Origin: Sthenelais limicola
Lineage: Eukaryota; Annelida; Polychaeta; Phyllodocida; Sigalionidae
NCBI GenBank assembly: GCA_942159475.1
Contig: OW804099.1
Span: forward strand, 12,460,119 to 12,524,118
Direction: 5' to 3'
Length of the DNA: 64,000 bases
Made by a program: the position numbers and the translations under genes. The first letter of the stretch is position 1. The number at the start of each line of letters is the position of its first letter. Under the pieces are notes generated by a model. It worked only from the letters and a program-made list of their open reading frames with translations. It was not told the DNA's origin and did not search any database. Positions 1-15,000 of this stretch are shown one piece after another.

Positions 1-3000
1 AACTATCCCATCCTCCCATGATTCAACTATCCCATCCTTCCATGATTCAACTATCCCATCCTTCACTCATTCAACTATCCCATCCTTCCATGATTCAACT
101 ATCCCATCCCTCCATGATTCAAATATCCCATCCTTCCATGATTCAACTATCCCATCCTTCCATGATTCAACTATCCCATCCATCCATGATTCAACTATCC
201 CATCCCTCCATGATTCAACTATCCCATCCTTCCATGATTCAACTATCCCATCCCTCCATGATTCAACTATCCCATCCTTCCATGATTCAACTATCCCATC
301 CTTCACTCATTCAACTATCCCATCCTTCCATGATTCAACTATCCCATCCTTCCATGATTCAACTATCCCATCCTTCCATGATTCAACTATCCCATCCTTC
401 CATGATTCAACTATCCCATCCTTCCATGATTCAACTATCCCATCTTTCCATGATTCAACTATCCCATCCTTCCATGATTCAACTATCCCATCCTTCCATG
501 ATTCAACTATCCCATCCTTCCATGATTCAACTATCCCATCCTTCCATGATTCAACTATCCCATCCTTCAACCATTCAACTATCCCATCCTTCCATGATTC
601 AACTATCCCATCCCTCCATGATTCAACTATCCCATCCTTCCATGATTCAACTATCCCATCCTTCCATGATTCAACTATCCCATCCTTCACTCATTCAACT
701 ATCCCATCCTTCAACCATTCAACTATCCCATCCTTCCATGATTCAACTATCCCGTCCTTCCATGATTCAACTATCCCATCCTTCCATGATTCAACTATCC
801 CATCCTTCCATGATTCAACTATCCCATCCTTCCATGATTCAACTATCCCATCCTTCCATGATTCAACTATCCCATCCCTCCATGATTCAACTATCCCATC
901 CTTCCATGATTCAACTATCCCATCCTTCACTCATTCAACTATCCCATCCTTCCATGATTCAACTATCCCATCCTTCCATGATTCAACTATCCCATCCTTC
1001 CATGATTCAACTATCCCATCCCTCCATGATTCAACTATCCCATCCTTCACTCATTCAACTATCCCATCCTTCCATGATTCAACTATCCCATCCTTCCATG
1101 ATTCAACTATCCCGTCCTTCCATGATTCAACTATCCCATCCTTCACTCATTCAACTATCCCATCCTTCACTCATTCAACTATCCCATCCTTCCATGATTC
1201 AACTATCCCATCCTTCCATGATTCAACTATCCCATCCTTCCATGATTCAACTATCCCATCCTTCCATGATTCAACTATCCCATCCTTCCATGATTCAACT
1301 ATCCCATCCTTCCATGATTCAACTATCCCATCCCTCCATGATTCAACTATCCCATCCTTCCATGATTCAACTATCCCATCCTTCACTCATTCAACTATCC
1401 CATCCTTCCATGATTCAACTATCCCATCCTTCCATGATTCAACTATCCCATCCTTCCATGATTCAACTATCCCATCCCTCCATGATTCAACTATCCCATC
1501 CTTCACTCATTCAACTATCCCATCCTTCCATGATTCAACTATCCCATCCTTCCATGATTCAACTATCCCGTCCTTCCATGATTCAACTATCCCATCCTTC
1601 ACTCATTCAACTATCCCATCCTTCACTCATTCAACTATCCCATCCTTCCATGATTCAACTATCCCATCCTTCCATGATTCAACTATCCCATCCTTCCATG
1701 ATTCAACTATCCCATCCTTCCATGATTCAACTATCCCATCCTTCCATGATTCAACTATCCCATCCTTCCATGATTCAACTATCCCATCCTTCAGTCATTA
1801 AACTATCCCATCCTTCACTCATTCAACTATCCCATCCCTCCATGATTCAACTATCCCATCCTTCACTCATTCAACTATCCCATCCTTCACTCATTCAACT
1901 ATCCCATCCCTCCATGATTCAACTATCCCATCCTTCCATGATTCAACTATCCCATCCTTCCATGATTCAACTATCCCATCCTTCCATGATTCAACTATCC
2001 CATCCTTCAGTCATTAAACTATCCCATCCCCCCATGATTCAACTATCCCATCCTTCCATGATTCAACTATCCCATCCTTCCATGATTCAACTATCACATC
2101 CTCCCATGATTCAACTATCCCATCCTTCCATGATTCAACTATCCCATCCTTCCATGATTCAACTATCCCATCCTTCCATGATTCAACTATCCCATCCTTC
2201 CATGATTCAACTATCCCATCCTTCCATGATTCAACTATCCCATCCTTCCATGATTCAACTATCCCATCCTTCCATGATTCAACTATCACATCCTTCCATG
2301 ATTCAACTATCCCATCCTTCCATGATTCAACTATCCCATCCTTCCATGATTCAACTATCCCATCCTTCCATGATTCAACTATCCCATCCTTCCATGATTC
2401 AACTATCCCATCCTTCCATGATTCAACTATCCCATCCTTCCATGATTCAACTATCCCATCCTTCCATGATTCAACTATCACATCCTTCCATGATTCAACT
2501 ATCCCATCCTTCCATGATTCAACTATCCCATCCTTCCATGATTCAACTATCACATCCTTCCATGATTCAACTATCCCATCCTTCCATGATTCAACTATCC
2601 CATCCTTCCATGATTCAACTATCCCATCCTTCCATGATTCAACTATCCCATCCTTCCATGATTCAACTATCCCATCCCTCCATGATTCAACTATCCCATC
2701 CTTCCATGATTCAACTATCCCGTCCTTCCATGATTCAACTATCCCGTCCTTCCATGATTCAACTATCCCATCCTTCACTCATTCAACTATCCCATCCTTC
2801 AGTCATTAAACTATCCCATCCTCCCATGATTCAACTATCCCATCCTTCCATGATTCAACTATCCCATCCTTCCATGATTCAACTATCCCATCCTTCCATG
2901 ATTCAACTATCCCATCCTTCCATGATTCAACTATCCCATCCTTCAGTCATTAAACTATCCCATCCCCCCATGATTCAACTATCCCATCCCTCCATGATTC

Positions 3001-6000
3001 AACTATCCCATCCTTCCATGATTCAACTATCCCATCCTTCCATGATTCAACTATCACATCCTCCCATGATTCAACTATCCCATCCTTCCATGATTCAACT
3101 ATCCCATCCTTCCATGATTCAACTATCCCATCCTTCCATGATTCAACTATCCCATCCTTCCATGATTCAACTATCCCATCCCCCCATGATTCAACTATCC
3201 CATCCCTCCATGATTCAACTATCCCATCCTTCCATGATTCAACTATCCCATCCTTCACTCATTCAACTATCCCATCCTTCCATGATTCAACTATCCCATC
3301 CCTCCATGATTCAACTATCCCATCCTTCACTCATTCAACTATCCCATCCTTCCATGATTCAACTATCCCATCCTTCCATGATTCAACTATCCCATCCTTC
3401 CATGATTCAACTATCCCATCCTTCACTCATTCAACTATCCCATCCTTCCATGATTCAATATCCCATCCTTCCATGATTCAACTATCCCATCCTCCCATGA
3501 TTCAACTATCCCATCCTTCCATGATTCAACTATCCCGTCCTTCCATGATTCAACTATCCCATCCTTCCATGATTCAACTATCCCATCCTTCCATGATTCA
3601 ACTATCCCATCCTTCACTCATTCAACTATCCCATCCTTCACTCATTCAACTATCCCATCCTTCCATGATTCAACTATCCCATCCTTCCATGATTCAACTA
3701 TCCCATCCTTCCATGATTCAACTATCCCATCCTTCCATGATTCAACTATCCCATCCTTCCATGATTCAACTATCCCATCCTTCCATGATTCAACTATCCC
3801 ATCCCTCCATGATTCAACTATCCCATCCTTCACTCATTCAACTATCCCATCCTTCCATGATTCAACTATCCCATCCTTCCATGATTCAACTATCCCATCC
3901 TTCCATGATTCAACTATCCCATCCTTCCATGATTCAACTATCCCATCCTTCCATGATTCAACTATCCACTCCTTCACTCATTCAACTATCCCATCCTCCC
4001 ATGATTCAACTATCCCATCCTCCCATGATTCAACTATCCCATCCTTCCATGATTCAACTATCCCTTCCTCCCATGATTCAACTATCCCATCCCTCCATGA
4101 TTCAACTATCCCATCCTTCCATGATTCAACTATCCAATCCTTCCATGATTCAACTATCCCATCCCTCCATGATTCAATTATCCCATCCTTCCATGATTCA
4201 ACTATCCCATCCTCCCATGATTCAACTATCCCATCCTTCCATGATTCAACTATCCCATCCTTCCATGATTCAACTATCCCATCCTTCCATGATTCAACTA
4301 TCCCATCCTTCCATGATTCAACTATCCCATCCTTCACTCATTCAACTATCCCATCCTTCAACCATTCAATATCCCATCCTTCCATGATTCAACTATCCCA
4401 TCCTTCCATGATTCAACTATCCCATCCTTCACTCATTCAACTATCCCATCCCTCCATGATTCAACTATCCCATCCCTCCATGATTCAACTATCCCATCCC
4501 TCCATGATTCAACTATCCCATCCTTCCATGATTCAACTATCCCATCCCTCCATGATTCAACTATCCCATCCTTCCATGATTCAACTATCCCATCCTCCCA
4601 TGATTCAACTATCCCATCCTTCCGTGATTCAACTATCCCATCCTTCCATGATTCAACTATCCCGTCCTTCCATGATTCAACTATCCCATCCCTCCATGAT
4701 TCAACTATCCCATCCTTCACTCATTCAACTATCCCATCCTCCCATGATTCAACTATCCCATCCTTCCATGATTCAACTATCCCATCCTTCCATGATTCAA
4801 CTATCCCATCCCTCCATGATTCAACTTTCCCATCCCTCCTTGATTCAACTATCCCATCCTTCACTCATTCAACTATCCCATCCCTCCATGATTCAACTAT
4901 CCCATCCTTCACTCATTCAACTATTCCATCCTTCCATGATTCAACTATCCCATCCTTCACTCATTCAACTATCCCATCCTTCACTCATTCAACTATCCCA
5001 TCCTTCACTCATTCAACTATCCCATCCCTCCATGATTCAACTATCCCATCCTTCCATGATTCAACTATCCCATCCTTCCATGATTCAACTATCCCATCCT
5101 CCCATGATTCAACTATCCCATCCTTCACTCATTCAACTATCCCATCCTTCAACCATTCAACTATCCCATCCTTCAACCATTCAACTATCCCATCCCTCCA
5201 TGATTCAACTATCCCATCCTTCCATGATTCAACTATCCCATCCCTCCATGATTCAACTATCCCATCCTCCCATGATTCAACTATCCCATCCTTCCATGAT
5301 TCAACTATCCCATCCCTCCATGATTCAACTATCCCATCCTTCACTCATTCAACTATCCCATCCTTCCATGATTCAACTATCCCATCCTTCCATGATTCAA
5401 CTATCCCATCCCTCCATGATTCAACTATCCCATCCTTCCATGATTCAACTATCCCATCCTTCCATGATTCAACTATCCCATCCTTCCATGATTCAACTAT
5501 CCCATCCTTCACTCATTCAACTATCCCATCCTTCACTCATTCAACTATCCCATCCTTCCATGATTCAACTATCCCATCCTTCCATGATTCAACTATCCCA
5601 TCCTTCCATGATTCAACTATCCCATCCTTCACTCATTCAACTATCCCATCCTTCCATGATTCAATATCCCATCCTTCCATAATTCAACTATCCCATCCTC
5701 CCATGATTCAACTATCCCATCCTTCCATGATTCAACTATCCCGTCCTTCCATGATTCAACTATCCCATCCTTCCATGATTCAACTATCCCATCCTTCCAT
5801 GATTCAACTATCCCATCCCTCCATGATTCAACTATCCCATCCTTCACTCATTCAACTATCCCATCCTTCCATGATTCAACTATCCCATCCTTCCATGATT
5901 CAACTATCCCATCCCTCCATGATTCAACTATCCCATCCTTCACTCATTCAACTATCCCATCCTTCCATGATTCAACTATCCCATCCCTCCATGATTCAAC

Positions 6001-9000
6001 TATCCCATCCTTCACTCATTCAACTATCCCATCCTTCCATGATTCAACTATCACATCCTTCCATGATTCAACTATCCCATCCTTCCATGATTCAACTATC
6101 CCATCCTTCCATGATTCAACTATCCCATCCTTCCATGATTCAACTATCCCATCCTTCCATGATTCAACTATCCCATCCTTCCATGATTCAACTATCCCAT
6201 CATTCAGTCATTAAACTATCCCATCCTCCCATGATTCAACTATCCCATCCCTCCATGATTCAACTATCCCATCCTTCACTCATTCAACTATCCCATCCTT
6301 CACTCATTCAACTATCCCATCCTTCCATGATTCAACTATCCCATCCTTCCATGATTCAACTATCCCATCCTTCCATGATTCAACTATCCCATCCTTCCAT
6401 GATTCAACTATCCCATCCTTCCATGATTCAACTATCCCATCCTTCCATGATTCAACTATCCCATCCTTCAGTCATTAAACTATCCCATCCTTCACTCATT
6501 CAACTATCCCATCCCTCCATGATTCAACTATCCCATCCTTCACTCATTCAACTATCCCATCCTTCACTCATTCAACTATCCCATCCCTCCATGATTCAAC
6601 TATCCCATCCTTCCATGATTCAACTATCCCATCCTTCCATGATTCAACTATCCCATCCTTCCATGATTCAACTATCCCATCCTTCAGTCATTAAACTATC
6701 CCATCCCCCCATGATTCAACTATCCCATCCCTCCATGATTCAACTATCCCATCCTTCCATGATTCAACTATCCCATCCTTCCATGATTCAACTATCACAT
6801 CCTCCCATGATTCAACTATCCCATCCTTCCATGATTCAACTATCCCATCCTTCCATGATTCAACTATCCCATCCTTCCATGATTCAACTATCCCATCCTT
6901 CCATGATTCAACTATCCCATCCTTCACTCATTCAACTATCCCATCCTTCCATGATTCAACTATCCCATCCCTCCATGATTCAACTATCCCATCCTTCACT
7001 CATTCAACTATCCCATCCTTCCATGATTCAACTATCCCATCCTTCCATGATTCAACTATCCCATCCTTCCATGATTCAACTATCCCATCCTTCACTCATT
7101 CAACTATCCCATCCTTCCATGATTCAATATCCCATCCTTCCATGATTCAACTATCCCATCCTCCCATGATTCAACTATCCCATCCTTCCATGATTCAACT
7201 ATCCCGTCCTTCCATGATTCAACTATCCCATCCTTCCATGATTCAACTATCCCATCCTTCCATGATTCAACTATCCCATCCTTCACTCATTCAACTATCC
7301 CATCCTTCACTCATTCAACTATCCCATCCTTCCATGATTCAACTATCCCATCCTTCCATGATTCAACTATCCCATCCTTCCATGATTCAACTATCCCATC
7401 CTTCCATGATTCAACTATCCCATCCTTCCATGATTCAACTATCCCATCCTTCCATGATTCAACTATCCCATCCCTCCATGATTCAACTATCCCATCCTTC
7501 ACTCATTCAACTATCCCATCCTTCCATGATTCAACTATCCCATCCTTCCATGATTCAACTATCCCATCCTTCCATGATTCAACTATCCCATCCTTCCATG
7601 ATTCAACTATCCCATCCTTCCATGATTCAACTATCCACTCCTTCACTCATTCAACTATCCCATCCTCCCATGATTCAACTATCCCATCCTCCCATGATTC
7701 AACTATCCCATCCTTCCATGATTCAACTATCCCTTCCTCCCATGATTCAACTATCCCATCCCTCCATGATTCAACTATCCCATCCTTCCATGATTCAACT
7801 ATCCAATCCTTCCATGATTCAACTATCCCATCCCTCCATGATTCAATTATCCCATCCTTCCATGATTCAACTATCCCATCCTCCCATGATTCAACTATCC
7901 CATCCTTCCATGATTCAACTATCCCATCCTTCCATGATTCAACTATCCCATCCTTCCATGATTCAACTATCCCATCCTCCCATGATTCAACTATCCCATC
8001 CTTCCGTGATTCAACTATCCCATCCTTCCATGATTCAACTATCCCGTCCTTCCATGATTCAACTATCCCATCCCTCCATGATTCAACTATCCCATCCTTC
8101 ACTCATTCAACTATCCCATCCTCCCATGATTCAACTATCCCATCCTTCCATGATTCAACTATCCCATCCTTCCATGATTCAACTATCCCATCCCTCCATG
8201 ATTCAACTATCCCATCCCTCCTTGATTCAACTATCCCATCCTTCACTCATTCAACTATCCCATCCCTCCATGATTCAACTATCCCATCCTTCACTCATTC
8301 AACTATCCCATCCTTCACTCATTCAACTATTCCATCCTTCCATGATTCAACTATCCCATCCTTCACTCATTCAACTATCCCATCCTTCACTCATTCAACT
8401 ATCCCATCCTTCACTCATTCAACTATCCCATCCCTCCATGATTCAACTATCCCATCCTTCCATGATTCAACTATCCCATCCTTCCATGATTCAACTATCC
8501 CATCCTCCCATGATTCAACTATCCCATCCTTCACTCATTCAACTATCCCATCCTTCAACCATTCAACTATCCCATCCTTCAACCATTCAACTATCCCATC
8601 CCTCCATGATTCAACTATCCCATCCTTCCATGATTCAACTATCCCATCCCTCCCATGATTCAACTATCCCATCCTCCCATGATTCAACTATCCCATCCTT
8701 CCATGATTCAACTATCCCATCCCTCCATGATTCAACTATCCCATCCTTCACTCATTCAACTATCCCATCCTTCCATGATTCAACTATCCCATCCTTCCAT
8801 GATTCAACTATCCCATCCCTCCATGATTCAACTATCCCATCCTTCCATGATTCAACTATCCCATCCTTCCATGATTCAACTATCCCATCCTTCCATGATT
8901 CAACTATCCCATCCTTCACTCATTCAACTATCCCATCCTTCACTCATTCAACTATCCCATCCTTCCATGATTCAACTATCCCATCCTTCCATGATTCAAC

Positions 9001-12000
9001 TATCCCATCCTTCCATGATTCAACTATCCCATCCTTCACTCATTCAACTATCCCATCCTTCCATGATTCAATATCCCATCCTTCCATAATTCAACTATCC
9101 CATCCTCCCATGATTCAACTATCCCATCCTTCCATGATTCAACTATCCCGTCCTTCCATGATTCAACTATCCCATCCTTCCATGATTCAACTATCCCATC
9201 CTTCCATGATTCAACTATCCCATCCCTCCATGATTCAACTATCCCATCCTTCACTCATTCAACTATCCCATCCTTCCATGATTCAACTATCCCATCCTTC
9301 CATGATTCAACTATCCCATCCCTCCATGATTCAACTATCCCATCCTTCACTCATTCAACTATCCCATCCTTCCATGATTCAACTATCCCATCCCTCCATG
9401 ATTCAACTATCCCATCCTTCACTCATTCAACTATCCCATCCTTCCATGATTCAACTATCACATCCTTCCATGATTCAACTATCCCATCCTTCCATGATTC
9501 AACTATCCCATCCTTCCATGATTCAACTATCCCATCCTTCCATGATTCAACTATCCCATCCTTCCATGATTCAACTATCCCATCCTTCCATGATTCAACT
9601 ATCCCATCATTCAGTCATTAAACTATCCCATCCTCCCATGATTCAACTATCCCATCCCTCCATGATTCAACTATCCCATCCTTCACTCATTCAACTATCC
9701 CATCCTTCACTCATTCAACTATCCCATCCTTCCATGATTCAACTATCCCATCCTTCCATGATTCAACTATCCCATCCTTCCATGATTCAACTATCCCATC
9801 CTTCCATGATTCAACTATCCCATCCTTCCATGATTCAACTATCCCATCCTTCCATGATTCAACTATCCCATCCTTCAGTCATTAAACTATCCCATCCTTC
9901 ACTCATTCAACTATCCCATCCTTCCATGATTCAACTATCCCATCCTTCACTCATTCAACTATCCCATCCTTCCATGATTCAACTATCCCATCCTTCCATG
10001 ATTCAACTATCCCATCCTTCCATGATTCAACTATCCCATCCCTCCATGATTCAACTATCCCATCCTTCCATGATTCAACTATCCCATCCTTCCATGATTC
10101 AACTATCACATCCTCCCATGATTCAACTATCCCATCCTTCCATGATTCAACTATCCCATCCTTCCATGATTCAACTATCCCATCCTTCCATGATTCAACT
10201 ATCCCATCCTTCCATGATTCAACTATCCCATCCTTCCATGATTCAACTATCCCATCCTTCCATGATTCAACTATCCCATCCTTCCATGATTCAACTATCC
10301 CATCCTTCCATGATTCAACTATCCCATCCTTCCATGATTCAACTATCCCATCCTTCCATGATTCAACTATCCCATCCTTCCATGATTCAACTATCCCATC
10401 CTTCCATGATTCAACTATCACATCCTTCCATGATTCAACTATCCCATCCTTCCATGATTCAACTATCCCATCCTTCCATGATTCAACTATCACATCCTTC
10501 CATGATTCAACTATCCCATCCTTCCATGATTCAACTATCCCATCCTTCCATGATTCAACTATCCCATCCTTCCATGATTCAACTATCCCATCCTTCCATG
10601 ATTCAACTATCCCATCCCTCCATGATTCAACTATCCCATCCTTCCATGATTCAACTATCCCGTCCTTCCATGATTCAACTATCCCGTCCTTCCATGATTC
10701 AACTATCCCATCCTTCACTCATTCAACTATCCCATCCTTCAGTCATTAAACTATCCCATCCTCCCATGATTCAACTATCCCATCCTTCCATGATTCAACT
10801 ATCCCATCCTTCCATGATTCAACTATCCCATCCTTCCATGATTCAACTATCCCATCCTTCCATGATTCAACTATCCCATCCTTCAGTCATTAAACTATCC
10901 CATCCCCCCATGATTCAACTATCCCATCCCTCCATGATTCAACTATCCCATCCTTCCATGATTCAACTATCCCATCCTTCCATGATTCAACTATCACATC
11001 CTCCCATGATTCAACTATCCCATCCTTCCATGATTCAACTATCCCATCCTTCCATGATTCAACTATCCCATCCTTCCATGATTCAACTATCCCATCCTTC
11101 CATGATTCAACTATCCCATCCCCCCATGATTCAACTATCCCATCCCTCCATGATTCAACTATCCCATCCTTCCATGATTCAACTATCCCATCCTTCACTC
11201 ATTCAACTATCCCATCCTTCCATGATTCAACTATCCCATCCCTCCATGATTCAACTATCCCATCCTTCACTCATTCAACTATCCCATCCTTCCATGATTC
11301 AACTATCCCATCCTTCCATGATTCAACTATCCCATCCTTCCATGATTCAACTATCCCATCCTTCACTCATTCAACTATCCCATCCTTCCATGATTCAATA
11401 TCCCATCCTTCCATGATTCAACTATCCCATCCTCCCATGATTCAACTATCCCATCCTTCCATGATTCAACTATCCCGTCCTTCCATGATTCAACTGTCCC
11501 ATCCTTCCATGATTCAACTATCCCATCCTTCCATGATTCAACTATCCCATCCTTCACTCATTCAACTATCCCATCCTTCACTCATTCAACTATCCCATCC
11601 TTCCATGATTCAACTATCCCATCCTTCCATGATTCAACTATCCCATCCTTCCATGATTCAACTATCCCATCCTTCCATGATTCAACTATCCCATCCTTCC
11701 ATGATTCAACTATCCCATCCTTCCATGATTCAACTATCCCATCCCTCCATGATTCAACTATCCCATCCTTCACTCATTCAACTATCCCATCCTTCCATGA
11801 TTCAACTATCCCATCCTTCCATGATTCAACTATCCCATCCTTCCATGATTCAACTATCCCATCCTTCCATGATTCAACTATCCCATCCTTCCATGATTCA
11901 ACTATCCACTCCTTCACTCATTCAACTATCCCATCCTCCCATGATTCAACTATCCCATCCTCCCATGATTCAACTATCCCATCCTTCCATGATTCAACTA

Positions 12001-15000
12001 TCCCATCCTCCCATGATTCAACTATCCCATCCCTCCATGATTCAACTATCCCATCCTTCCATGATTCAACTATCCAATCCTTCCATGATTCAACTATCCC
12101 ATCCCTCCATGATTCAATTATCCCATCCTTCCATGATTCAACTATCCCATCCTCCCATGATTCAACTATCCCATCCTTCCATGATTCAACTATCCCATCC
12201 TTCCATGATTCAACTATCCCATCCTTCCATGATTCAACTATCCCATCCTTCCATGATTCAACTATCCCATCCTTCCATGATTCAACTATCCCATCCTTCC
12301 ATGATTCAACTATCCCATCCTTCCATGATTCAACTATCCCATCATTCAGTCATTAAACTATCCCATCCTCCCATGATTCAACTATCCCATCCCTCCATGA
12401 TTCAACTATCCCATCCTTCACTCATTCAACTATCCCATCCTTCACTCATTCAACTATCCCATCCTTCCATGATTCAACTATCCCATCCTTCCATGATTCA
12501 ACTATCCCATCCTTCCATGATTCAACTATCCCATCCTTCCATGATTCAACTATCCCATCCTTCCATGATTCAACTATCCCATCCTTCCATGATTCAACTA
12601 TCCCATCCTTCAGTCATTAAACTATCCCATCCTTCACTCATTCAACTATCCCATCCCTCCATGATTCAACTATCCCATCCTTCACTCATTCAACTATCCC
12701 ATCCTTCACTCATTCAACTATCCCATCCCTCCATGATTCAACTATCCCATCCTTCCATGATTCAACTATCCCATCCTTCCATGATTCAACTATCCCATCC
12801 TTCCATGATTCAACTATCCCATCCTTCAGTCATTAAACTATCCCATCCCCCCATGATTCAACTATCCCATCCCTCCATGATTCAACTATCCCATCCTTCC
12901 ATGATTCAACTATCCCATCCTTCCATGATTCAACTATCACATCCTCCCATGATTCAACTATCCCATCCTTCCATGATTCAACTATCCCATCCTTCCATGA
13001 TTCAACTATCCCATCCTTCCATGATTCAACTATCCCATCCTTCCATGATTCAACTATCCCATCCTTCCATGATTCAACTATCCCATCCTTCCATGATTCA
13101 ACTATCCCATCCTTCCATGATTCAACTATCCCATCCTTCCATGATTCAACTATCCCATCCTTCCATGATTCAACTATCCCATCCTTCCATGATTCAACTA
13201 TCCCATCCTTCCATGATTCAACTATCCCATCCTTCCATGATTCAACTATCACATCCTTCCATGATTCAACTATCCCATCCTTCCATGATTCAACTATCCC
13301 ATCCTTCCATGATTCAACTATCCCATCCTTCTATGATTCAACTATCCCATCCTTCCATGATTCAACTATCCCATCCTTCCATGATTCAACTATCCCATCC
13401 TTCCATGATTCAACTATCCCATCCTTCCATGATTCAACTATCCCATCCCTCCATGATTCAACTATCCCATCCTTCCATGATTCAACTATCCCGTCCTTCC
13501 ATGATTCAACTATCCCGTCCTTCCATGATTCAACTATCCCATCCTTCACTCATTCAACTATCCCATCCTTCAGTCATTAAACTATCCCATCCTCCCATGA
13601 TTCAACTATCCCATCCTTCCATGATTCAACTATCCCATCCTTCCATGATTCAACTATCCCATCCTTCCATGATTCAACTATCCCATCCTTCCATGATTCA
13701 ACTATCCCATCCTTCAGTCATTAAACTATCCCATCCCCCCATGATTCAACTATCCCATCCCTCCATGATTCAACTATCCCATCCTTCCATGATTCAACTA
13801 TCCCATCCTTCCATGATTCAACTATCACATCCTCCCATGATTCAACTATCCCATCCTTCCATGATTCAACTATCCCATCCTTCCATGATTCAACTATCCC
13901 ATCCTTCCATGATTCAACTATCCCATCCTTCCATGATTCAACTATCCCATCCCCCCATGATTCAACTATCCCATCCCTCCATGATTCAACTATCCCATCC
14001 TTCCATGATTCAACTATCCCATCCTTCACTCATTCAACTATCCCATCCTTCCATGATTCAACTATCCCATCCCTCCATGATTCAACTATCCCATCCTTCA
14101 CTCATTCAACTATCCCATCCTTCCATGATTCAACTATCCCATCCTTCCATGATTCAACTATCCCATCCTTCCATGATTCAACTATCCCATCCTTCACTCA
14201 TTCAACTATCCCATCCTTCCATGATTCAATATCCCATCCTTCCATGATTCAACTATCCCATCCTCCCATGATTCAACTATCCCATCCTTCCATGATTCAA
14301 CTATCCCGTCCTTCCATGATTCAACTGTCCCATCCTTCCATGATTCAACTATCCCATCCTTCCATGATTCAACTATCCCATCCTTCACTCATTCAACTAT
14401 CCCATCCTTCACTCATTCAACTATCCCATCCTTCCATGATTCAACTATCCCATCCTTCCATGATTCAACTATCCCATCCTTCCATGATTCAACTATCCCA
14501 TCCTTCCATGATTCAACTATCCCATCCTTCCATGATTCAACTATCCCATCCTTCCATGATTCAACTATCCCATCCCTCCATGATTCAACTATCCCATCCT
14601 TCACTCATTCAACTATCCCATCCTTCCATGATTCAACTATCCCATCCTTCCATGATTCAACTATCCCATCCTTCCATGATTCAACTATCCCATCCTTCCA
14701 TGATTCAACTATCCCATCCTTCCATGATTCAACTATCCACTCCTTCACTCATTCAACTATCCCATCCTCCCATGATTCAACTATCCCATCCTCCCATGAT
14801 TCAACTATCCCATCCTTCCATGATTCAACTATCCCATCCTCCCATGATTCAACTATCCCATCCCTCCATGATTCAACTATCCCATCCTTCCATGATTCAA
14901 CTATCCAATCCTTCCATGATTCAACTATCCCATCCCTCCATGATTCAATTATCCCATCCTTCCATGATTCAACTATCCCATCCTCCCATGATTCAACTAT